Source of the DNA: Deltaproteobacteria bacterium
GTDB taxonomy: Bacteria > Myxococcota > Myxococcia > Myxococcales > SZAS-1
Assembly (NCBI GenBank): GCA_018266075.1
Contig: JAFEBB010000022.1
Coordinates: 1-64,000, forward strand
Length of the DNA stretch: 64,000 nucleotides
Direction of reading: 5' to 3'
Made by a program: the position numbers and the translations under genes. Below the pieces are notes generated by a model. The model saw nothing but the letters and a program-made list of their open reading frames with translations. It ran no database searches and was not told the DNA's origin. Of the stretch, positions 57,825 through 64,000 are shown piece by piece (the first letter of the stretch is position 1; each line of letters begins with the position of its first letter).

Positions 57825-59273
57825 TCACCGCCGCCACGGCGCCAGGTAGCCCACGAGCTTCCCGAACGCGATGGCGTCGTCACGACGAAGCTTCATCTGC
57901 GGCCCGCTCACCAGGACGTTCGTCGCGCCGACGCGCGTGCCGTTGCTGCTTCCGAGATCGTCGACGCGCGCGCCGCTTCGCAAGATCGCGATGCGCGCGT
58001 GCTTGCGCGAGACGGTGTCCGCGCGCTCCCAGCTCGGCTCCACCACGATGTCCGCGTCGCCGCTGCGTCCGACGACGTAGCTCCCGCCCGGCCGCAGCCC
58101 GAAGATGCGGTCGCCCAGATACAGCACCCACGGCGGGCCCTGCTGATCCTCCGCTTCGAGCTGCAGTCGCGAGGGCACCCAGTGGATCGGCCCGGGCGCC
58201 AGGTGTTCTGCCTCGCGCCGCAGCTTCTGCATGCGCGCGTCCACCGTGTCGTTGGGCAGGGGCCGACCAATCCAGCCGTGGCCCTCATGCAGGTTGGAGC
58301 GGCTTCGCGCGGACACCGACGGCTCCTGCAGATCGCGCGGCGCGCCGTCCTCGGCCACGAGCTTCTGGATCGACTCGAAGGGAATCATCCGCGTTGGCGA
58401 GTCGATCACGGGCGGCCGCACGTCCAGCGCCGGGAGCGCGCGGAGCTGCCGCAAGGCCGCCTTGGCCGTGTCGGGTCGATCATTGGGAGAGCGCGCCACG
58501 AGCCGCTCGATGAAGTCGGCGAACGGCTCGCTCACGTTCACGTACGGTTTGAACTTGAAGTCGAGCTCCACCGTGCGCAGCTCGGAGACGGCGCGGCGGC
58601 TCAAGAGGCGCGCGAGCGTGGCGCCGAGCGCGTAGAGATCCGATCGGCCGTCGACCTCGCCCGCGAGCTGCTCGGGCGGCATGTACTCGAAGGTGCCGGC
58701 GCCGCTGGCCGGGTTGCTCGAGCCCAGGTCGCGGACCGAGCCGAAGTCGACGAGCACCGTGCTCCCGTCCGGCTTGAGGATGAGGTTGGCCGGCTTCACG
58801 TCGCGGTGGATGAGCGCGGGCGAGCGGCTGTGGAGGTACTCGAGCACCTCCAGCACTTCGGCGGCGATGCGGCGCGCGTCGGGTTCATCGAAGCGGCGCT
58901 CGTCGAGCGACACCTCGAGGTTCGAGCCGGGCACGAACGTCTGCGCGATGTACAGCCGCAGCTCGGGGCCTTCGCCGTCGACGAAAGCGTCGATGAACGT
59001 GGGAATGCGCGGGTGTTCGAGCTGGCGAAGTACCCGGCCTTCGCGCTCGAAGCGATCAATGGACTTCACGTCCGGCGCGACGCCGAACGAGAGCTCCTTG
59101 AGCGCGACCACGTCTCCGCCGCGGCGGGCGCGATACACGCGCGTGTACGGTGAGAGGAAGAGCAGCGCCTCGATCACGAAGTCCTTCGCGCGGAGCGCTG
59201 CGCCGCACTTGGCGCAGCGGAGCGCGCCGGCTGAGGGCGCTCCGCAGGCGGGACACTTCCGGTCGGTGGTCAT
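57825..59273 (-). CDS. Ser/Thr kinase with N-terminal zinc ribbon and C-terminal FHA domain
   Basis: 482 residues from an ATG at 59273; a GTG at 59288 is possible. A zinc ribbon (CPAC at Cys7/10, CAKC at Cys20/23) starts the chain. The kinase has Lys59 (ALKEL), H-R-D158-V-K-P-A-N, D176-F-G and EYMPPEQLAG, but the Gly-rich loop is missing (LLFLSPYTRVYRARRGGDVV). The C-terminal FHA domain begins at YVVGRSGDADIVVEPSWERA and contains VSRKHARIAI and SSNGTRVG. It lacks a membrane segment, so it is cytoplasmic. The FHA probably binds its own or partner phosphothreonine. Confidence 0.88.
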   Translation of the reverse strand: MTTDRKCPACGAPSAGALRCAKCGAALRAKDFVIEALLFLSPYTRVYRARRGGDVVALKELSFGVAPDVKSIDRFEREGRVLRQLEHPRIPTFIDAFVDGEGPELRLYIAQTFVPGSNLEVSLDERRFDEPDARRIAAEVLEVLEYLHSRSPALIHRDVKPANLILKPDGSTVLVDFGSVRDLGSSNPASGAGTFEYMPPEQLAGEVDGRSDLYALGATLARLLSRRAVSELRTVELDFKFKPYVNVSEPFADFIERLVARSPNDRPDTAKAALRQLRALPALDVRPPVIDSPTRMIPFESIQKLVAEDGAPRDLQEPSVSARSRSNLHEGHGWIGRPLPNDTVDARMQKLRREAEHLAPGPIHWVPSRLQLEAEDQQGPPWVLYLGDRIFGLRPGGSYVVGRSGDADIVVEPSWERADTVSRKHARIAILRSGARVDDLGSSNGTRVGATNVLVSGPQMKLRRDDAIAFGKLVGYLAPWRR

Positions 59274-59457
59274 CGCGAGTTCCACCACGATCGCAGGACG
59301 CTCGGCATGAGGGAAGGGCGGGGCCGCGGGTCGCGCAAGGTCGCGTGCGCACGGGTGAGTTCCAGGGCGCGTCGATTCAGCGCAGCGCTCTTCGATTCAG
59401 CGCCGCCTTCTTCGTTGCCCAGAGCGAGAGCGGCGCACGCGCACCAGGCGCCGTAGC

Positions 59458-60270
59458 TCAGCTCGGCCAGATCGATCCCGGCGGCCCGAAGCGCGTGTCG
59501 GCCGGGAACGCGAGCCCGAAGTGCTCGCGCATCACCGCGAGCAGCTCGTCCGGCGAGCGGAGCTTCAGCACCTCCGCGTGGCCATCGCGGCCGCGGCGCT
59601 TGAGCTCGTCGTTGAGCAGCGTGAGCCGCGTGCCATCGGGCCCGGCGCGCGCGACGATCAGCCGGTTGCGAAAGTGCGAGCCCGGGTGCGCGCTCGTGTA
59701 CCAGTGGCCCAGCTCGCGATCGATGGTCGGCATCTCCTCGCCGGTGAACTCGCAGACGTCGCTCCAGACGTCGCCGAGCCGCACTTGATGGAAGAACTTC
59801 CCCTCCTCGCGAATGATGCGTCGCGGCTCGTGCGGCGTCTTCTGTTCTTCGTCCGTCTCGAGCCGCAGCGACTGCGTCAGTGAGAGCGCGCCCACGCCCA
59901 CGTCCGTGAGCCGCGGACCGTCGGGCAGCTCCACGCGCAGGAACATGTGCGTGCGCGCGGGGATGTAGTCGCGCGGGCGATCGAGGCGCACGCGCGCGCT
60001 CAGCGGTCGGACGTTGAAGCCGAGCTGCGTGAGCACCTCGAGCAAGAGCCCGTTCTGCTCGAAGCAGTAGCCGCCGCGGCGCTCGGTCACGAGCTTGCGG
60101 AACAGCCCCTCCGGCTCCAGCGACCAGCGCTTCCCGAGCAGCACGTCGAGGTTCTCGAAGGGAATCGTCGAGGTGTGCGCGCGGGTGATGGCGTCGAGCG
60201 TCTCCAGGGTGGGCGTGCGCGGGCCGGCGTAGCCGATGCGTGCGAAGTAAGCGTCGAGGTCGAGGCTCAT
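59458..60270 (-). CDS. nat: Arylamine N-acetyltransferase
   Basis: 270 residues from an ATG at 60270. The catalytic triad of the family is intact: Cys69 in RRGGYCFEQN, His108 in ARTHMFLRV and Asp123 in LTDVGVG. The segment STIPFENLDVLLG is conserved in NAT enzymes. They transfer acetyl from acetyl-CoA to arylamines, hydrazines or, in secondary metabolism, amide-forming substrates. The cupin gene at 60337 is divergent and shares the 66-bp interval. Confidence 0.93.
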   Translation of the reverse strand: MSLDLDAYFARIGYAGPRTPTLETLDAITRAHTSTIPFENLDVLLGKRWSLEPEGLFRKLVTERRGGYCFEQNGLLLEVLTQLGFNVRPLSARVRLDRPRDYIPARTHMFLRVELPDGPRLTDVGVGALSLTQSLRLETDEEQKTPHEPRRIIREEGKFFHQVRLGDVWSDVCEFTGEEMPTIDRELGHWYTSAHPGSHFRNRLIVARAGPDGTRLTLLNDELKRRGRDGHAEVLKLRSPDELLAVMREHFGLAFPADTRFGPPGSIWPS

Positions 60271-60336
60271 GGGCCGAGGAGTAACGCCGACTGAAACTTC
60301 GCACCACCGCAGGCCACTTCGAGCCCGGAGGTCTCC

Positions 60337-60720
60337 ATGGGCTGGCTCTTGCCGCTGACGCTCTTCCTTGCTGCGCCGTCGCCGACGAACGGGATCACCC
60401 GCGAGATCCTCGCGCGGGCGCCGGTGCCAAACCTGCCGGGCTACGAGACCCGGCTGATGCGCGTCACCTATGCGCCGGGCGTGGCGTCGCCGCCGCACCG
60501 ACACGCCGTCGCGGGTGTGGGGCTGGTGCTGCGCGGCACGGTCGAGTCCGCTTTCGGCGACGCCAAGCCGGTCCTCTTCAAGGCCGGCGACACCTTCGTC
60601 GATCCCGCGAATACGCCGCACACCATCTCGCGCAACCCGGACGCGAAGGAGCCCTTGGTGCTGCTGCTCAGCTACACCATTCCGGTCGACGCGCCGAACG
60701 CGGAGCCGCTCGCGAAATGA
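60337..60720 (+). CDS. Cupin-domain secreted protein
   Basis: 127 residues. SD GGAGG precedes the ATG by five bases. A short signal-like stretch (MGWLLPLTLFLAAPSPT) is followed by a single cupin barrel. Metal ligands PPHRHAVAG (His54, His56) and HTIS (His95) match the cupin_2 pattern. Reactions of such small exported cupins are mostly unknown. It is divergent from the arylamine N-acetyltransferase and convergent with the phosphatase gene ending at 60805. Confidence 0.82.
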   Translation: MGWLLPLTLFLAAPSPTNGITREILARAPVPNLPGYETRLMRVTYAPGVASPPHRHAVAGVGLVLRGTVESAFGDAKPVLFKAGDTFVDPANTPHTISRNPDAKEPLVLLLSYTIPVDAPNAEPLAK

Positions 60721-60804
60721 GCGGACCGGTCACGTCGTCGCGAGCCACTGGAGCGCATCGCCGCGCCGCCGGAACACCGCGAGCTGCTGCGCTGCGGGTC
60801 GGCT

Positions 60805-61506
60805 TCAGCTCGACGAGACCGGATACCCGGCGATCTTCCCCGCCTGCAGGTCCGCGCCGAACTGCTGCAGGAACTGGAGCTGGTCGGGCAGCTTCATCCC
60901 CATCTGCTTGGCCTCGGCGATGGCGGCGTCGGGCGACCAGCCGTCGACGGCCATGCGGTACGCGGCGCACATCACGCCCGTGCGTCCCTGGCCGGCCTCG
61001 CAATGCACGTAGGCGGGCTCGTTCTGGGGATTGGTGACGTAGTCGAGGAACTGCTTCACCTGATCATTCGACGGCGGCGTGTTGTCCACGAGCCCGAGGT
61101 GCAGCGAGTTCATGCCCAGCGCCTGGGCGCGCGGGGTGTCGTCGTCGTTCTCGAGGCAGAGGTTCACCACGCTCTTGTAGCCCTGGGTGTGGAGCTGGGC
61201 GATGGCGTCGTCCGAGAGCCGCGAGCCGCGCGTGAGGTGGTCGTCGACCTTGGCCTGGTAGGTGTTCACCGGGTACTGCGCGCCGAGCAGCTCGGCCACG
61301 CCGACGCCCGCCGCGGCGCCGTCGAACGCGGAGTCACCCACGTTCACCACGGCGTTCTTGGCGGCGGTGGCGGCGCCCGAACCATTGCCCTGGGCGATGT
61401 CCTTCACAGCCGTCGACGCGGCGTTGCCGGCTTGCTTGAGATCGTTGCCGACCACCTGGCCGAGCCGCGAAAGCCCATTGCCCAGGTTCTTGATGTCGAT
61501 GCCCAT
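60805..61506 (-). CDS. Protein tyrosine/dual-specificity phosphatase with Ala/Gly-rich N-terminal helix region
   Basis: 233 residues. ATG at 61506 is chosen since GGGAG lies six bases upstream; a GTG two codons earlier is possible. Residues 1-70 are helical, Ala/Gly-rich and of low complexity. From about 75 there is a DSP/PTP domain with general acid Asp141 and the P-loop VHCEAGQGRTGV (Cys169, Arg175). It is likely to dephosphorylate protein or lipid substrates. No signal peptide is seen. The nearest kinase is the FHA protein 1.5 kb away, but no link is shown. Confidence 0.88.
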   Translation of the reverse strand: MGIDIKNLGNGLSRLGQVVGNDLKQAGNAASTAVKDIAQGNGSGAATAAKNAVVNVGDSAFDGAAAGVGVAELLGAQYPVNTYQAKVDDHLTRGSRLSDDAIAQLHTQGYKSVVNLCLENDDDTPRAQALGMNSLHLGLVDNTPPSNDQVKQFLDYVTNPQNEPAYVHCEAGQGRTGVMCAAYRMAVDGWSPDAAIAEAKQMGMKLPDQLQFLQQFGADLQAGKIAGYPVSSS

Positions 61507-61669
61507 GGCCACTCCCGAAAGTTGGTGAGGTCGATTCTAGGCCGCTCGCATGAGGGCGCGCTGAGAGTTCGCGAGGGCCCAAGGTCTTTCGAACGATCGT
61601 GGCACCTCTCCGCCTGGGTCCAGGGGCGGCCCGAACTGGGCGAGCTTCTCGGACGGCGCGGCCCGACGC

Positions 61670-62188
61670 TCAGAAGCAGGCGCGCGGCGGTGCGGTGATT
61701 TGCACCGTGAGCTGCTCGCTGAGATCGAACGCGACGAGCTGATTGCCGAGCAGCTTCACCGCTGTCGTGGCTTCGCGCCAATCGTTGATTTCGATGCCGC
61801 TCGCGCCGCCGTCGACGACGCTGGGATCGATGCCGCCGATCCAGACACCGCTGAATCCGCCATCGCTGAAGTCGGCGGACTCGACCGCTTGGCTGCAGGC
61901 GAAATCAAACTCGCTGGCGTTGACGCAGCCCGCGGCGCCGCCTGAGACACAGCCGCCATCGGGCCAACCCAGCCGGCGCGAGCCAAGGCCGATCACCGAG
62001 ATGACGCCGTCGGTGCTGTTCAAGAGCGGGCCAGAGACGCTGAAGCCGGCGTCCTGCTCTGACCAGACGAAGTCGGACGGCGAGCCCGCGGGGTCCGAGC
62101 TCGTGTGGCAGCCACCTTGAGTCCCTTGGGTGCAGCCGCTGAGGGCGGCCACGAGCATGAGGCCAAAGTGGAACGAGCTCCGACGCAC
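61670..62188 (-). CDS. Putative lipoprotein
   Basis: 172 residues if started at the GTG at 62188; the frame is open further but lacks protein-like content. The lipobox MLVAALSGC gives Cys19. The mature domain contains FVWSEQDAGFSVSGPLLNST, VISVIGLGSRRLGWPDGGC and IEINDWREATTAVKLLGNQL, a beta-rich single domain with about four Cys. No family is recognised. Confidence 0.65.
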   Translation of the reverse strand: MRRSSFHFGLMLVAALSGCTQGTQGGCHTSSDPAGSPSDFVWSEQDAGFSVSGPLLNSTDGVISVIGLGSRRLGWPDGGCVSGGAAGCVNASEFDFACSQAVESADFSDGGFSGVWIGGIDPSVVDGGASGIEINDWREATTAVKLLGNQLVAFDLSEQLTVQITAPPRACF

Positions 62189-62310
62189 CTCGCGATCATC
62201 GCACAGAGAAGACGCCTCCAAGCGCCGACGCCCTCGCACCCACGCTTGAACGGCCCCGCGCGGGCGCGCGCGTGCGTACCTCTCGGTTGCGCACAAGAGA
62301 GGGCATCGCC

Positions 62311-63264
62311 ATGCAACCGACCATCCCCCAGGACATGAAGGCCGCCGCCATCGACCAGTTCGGCGGCCCGGAGGAGCTCCACGCCGAGCGGCTCCCGGTT
62401 CCCAAGCCGAAGGCCGACGAGGTGCTCATCCGCGTCGATGCCGCGGGCATCGGCGTCTGGGACAAGTGGGTCCGCTCGGGCGAGTTCCTGCTCGGCGAGA
62501 AGCGTTTCCCCATGATCATCGGCAACGACGGCGCGGGCGAGGTGGTTGCCGTGGGAGACAAGGTGAAGCGCTTCCGGCCAGGCGACCGCGTCTACGCGTA
62601 CTCGATGGAGGGCGGCTTCTATGCCGAGTACGCGTGCGTGAAGCAGGCGTGCGTGGGCAAGCTCCCCGAGGGCCTGAGCGCCGAGCAGGCCGGCGCCCTG
62701 GGCGCGGATGGCGTCACCGCGCTGCGCGGGCTGCAGGACACGCTGAAGCTCCAGCCCGGCGAGAAGCTCCTCATCTTCGGCGCGAGCGGCGGCATCGGAC
62801 ACCTCGCGGTTCAGCTCGCCCAGCGCATGGGCGCCCAGGTCTTCGCCGTGGCCTCGGGGGATGACGGCGTGAAGCTCGCCCAGAAGCTCGGCGCCGACGG
62901 AGTCGTGGATGGAAAGCACGGGGCCGTCGTCGACGCGCTCAAGACCTTCGCGCCCGACGGCCTCGACTGCGCCCTGGTGCTCACCAGCGGAAAGGGCCTC
63001 GACGCGGCGCTCGGGCTGCTCAAGAAGGACGGGCGCGTAGCGTATCCGAACGGCGTCGAGCCCGAGCCGAGCGCGCCCTCGGGCATCACCGCGCGCGCGT
63101 ACGACGGCGTGCCCGATGCGGACGTGTTCGATCGACTCAACGCGCTGATTGCGAAAGGGCCGTTTCACGTCCAGGTGCGCACCTACAAGCTCGACGACGC
63201 CGCCCAGGCCCACCGCGACGTGGAGAAGCACCACCTGGGAAAGTTCGCGCTCAAGATGAACTGA
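62311..63264 (+). CDS. Zinc-free quinone oxidoreductase-like MDR protein
   Basis: 317 residues from an ATG at 62311 with a GAGAGGG SD. The GroES-like N-terminal domain (IIGNDGAGEVVAVGDKVKRF, PGDRVYAYSMEGGFYAEYAC) and the Rossmann part with GASGGIGHLAVQLAQ fit the NADPH:quinone oxidoreductase/zeta-crystallin group. Typical catalytic zinc ligands are absent. Alternative substrates such as enals are possible. It is divergent from the lipoprotein gene at 61670-62188 and 12 bp upstream of the metallo-beta-lactamase gene. Confidence 0.92.
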   Translation: MQPTIPQDMKAAAIDQFGGPEELHAERLPVPKPKADEVLIRVDAAGIGVWDKWVRSGEFLLGEKRFPMIIGNDGAGEVVAVGDKVKRFRPGDRVYAYSMEGGFYAEYACVKQACVGKLPEGLSAEQAGALGADGVTALRGLQDTLKLQPGEKLLIFGASGGIGHLAVQLAQRMGAQVFAVASGDDGVKLAQKLGADGVVDGKHGAVVDALKTFAPDGLDCALVLTSGKGLDAALGLLKKDGRVAYPNGVEPEPSAPSGITARAYDGVPDADVFDRLNALIAKGPFHVQVRTYKLDDAAQAHRDVEKHHLGKFALKMN

Positions 63265-63276
63265 TAGAACGGGTTC

Positions 63277-64000
63277 GTGCTCGCGCCCCTTCAGGTCACG
63301 TTGGCGCTGCTCCTGAGCTCGCAACCCGCGAGCTGGAGTCAGCCCATGGAGCCGTTCCGGATCGTGGACAACGTCTACGACGTGGGCACGGTCGGGCTCG
63401 CGGCGTACCTCTTCGTGACGCCACAGGGCGACATCCTGCTCGATGGCGGGCTCCCATCGTGCGCGCCGCTCATCGAGGCGAACATCCAGAAGCTCGGCTT
63501 CAAGCTGAGCGACGTGAAGGTCCTCCTCAACAGCCACGCGCACTTCGATCACTCGGGCGGGCTGGCCCAGCTGAAGAAGGACACCGGCGCGCGGCTCCTC
63601 GCGAGCGAGGGCGATCGCAGCGCGCTCGAGGGCGGCTTCTATCTGGGCAGCGAAGAGGACGCGTCGCTGGCGGCGCCGCCGGTGAAGGTGGACGCCGTCA
63701 TCCACGACGGCGAGACGGTGACGCTCGGCGGCTTCACGATCACCGCGCACCTCACGCCCGGGCACACGCGCGGCTGCACCTCGTGGGGCTGGACCGCGCA
63801 CGACGGCGGCAAGAGCTACGAAGCGCTGGTGTTCTGCTCGGCGTCGATCGCCGCGAACCGGCTGGTGGAGCGGCCGCAGTACGCGGGCATCGTGGCGGAC
63901 TACCGCGCGACCCTGGCGAAGGCCGCGAAGATGAAGGTCGAGATCTTCCTCGCGCCGCACCCGGAGTTCTTCGGGCTCGAGGCCAAGCGGGCGAAGCAGA
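63277..64000 (+). CDS. Subclass B3-type metallo-beta-lactamase fold protein (3' end outside window)
   Basis: At least 241 residues from a GTG at 63277; the window ends in the gene. A short hydrophobic N-terminus (VTLALLLSSQPASW) suggests export. The zinc motif HAHFDH (H87-x-H89-x-D91-H92), H163 in TPGHTRG and H228 in LAPHPEFFGL are as in subclass B3 enzymes and in related non-beta-lactam hydrolases of this fold. The GGLPSC and CSASI regions also agree. Whether it hydrolyses beta-lactams cannot be told. The same-strand oxidoreductase 12 bp upstream is probably in the same operon. Confidence 0.88.
   Translation, partial: MLAPLQVTLALLLSSQPASWSQPMEPFRIVDNVYDVGTVGLAAYLFVTPQGDILLDGGLPSCAPLIEANIQKLGFKLSDVKVLLNSHAHFDHSGGLAQLKKDTGARLLASEGDRSALEGGFYLGSEEDASLAAPPVKVDAVIHDGETVTLGGFTITAHLTPGHTRGCTSWGWTAHDGGKSYEALVFCSASIAANRLVERPQYAGIVADYRATLAKAAKMKVEIFLAPHPEFFGLEAKRAKQ

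Noticed and set aside
62020-63960. A 646-codon open frame on the minus strand across the quinone oxidoreductase and metallo-beta-lactamase genes.
   Set aside because: Composition is Arg/His/Glu-rich, and the plus strand has two genes with complete motifs.
1-64000. CRISPR arrays, tRNA or rRNA genes, phage genes and transposases.
   Set aside because: No regularly spaced identical repeats, tRNA cloverleaf, rRNA segment, or integrase/transposase motif was found on reading both strands. A covariance-model search would be needed to exclude small RNAs.

Overview
The window is GC-rich DNA from a bacterium that is most likely a myxobacterium (Myxococcota). No rRNA, tRNA or marker gene was seen, so this rests on gene content. 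There are about sixteen lipoproteins, six with long Ser/Thr/Gly/Ala linkers. There are FG-GAP and 'SDGIQNGDETDRDCGG'-type repeat surface proteins, Ser/Thr kinases with extra domains, REC-PilZ proteins, and a sigma factor resembling the myxobacterial Sig-70_gmx1 group. No prophage, CRISPR array or transposase was seen.

Layout. 1-5800: the tail of a DNRLRE protein, secreted proteins, a linker lipoprotein, an OmpA remnant and an ABC-2 exporter pair. 5843-9003: a glutathione S-transferase gene split by a 2,555-bp insert carrying lipoprotein genes and broken genes. 9043-13300: a frameshifted FG-GAP lipoprotein, TspO, a small lipoprotein and degenerate DNA. 13510-21156: an alpha/beta hydrolase, a response regulator with an atypical membrane sensor, a broken TPR gene coupled to a GH5 glycosidase, a RetSat/CrtI-like oxidoreductase and an ICMT-like methyltransferase. 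21411-27310: large surface lipoproteins, including the first of two matching modules (secreted TolB/CsgG-like protein plus linker lipoprotein). 27385-31737: a MOSC-ferredoxin reductase fusion, a zinc metallopeptidase and a lipoprotein. 31756-34781: a sigma factor, a secreted protein made of two secretin-type pilN domains, and a membrane kinase with an anti-sigma-like zinc finger at one end and two pilN domains at the other. 34805-38073: the second module. 38489-49195: a copper/heme lipoprotein, ankyrin, YdeI, LemA/TPM, Nudix and GH16 genes. 49235-64000: uncharacterised proteins, a REC-PilZ regulator, a beta-propeller/cytochrome c lipoprotein, a histidine kinase, an FHA kinase, an arylamine N-acetyltransferase, a cupin, a protein tyrosine phosphatase, a quinone oxidoreductase and a truncated B3-type metallo-beta-lactamase.

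Themes. The cell surface dominates. Many neighbours overlap by stop-start (ATGA, TTGA, GTGA, TGATG), showing translational coupling. Two families of short dispersed repeats sit between genes: family A (eight copies, core GTCTCACGCGGGGAAG) and family B (three copies of a 25-mer). Several genes are broken by frameshift, in-frame stop or insertion, which suggests either active gene decay or some draft-quality sequence. The best candidate for a new system is the sigma factor/pilN/kinase cluster. The insert in the transferase gene and a helically phased set of 17-bp sites at 1560-1696 come next.
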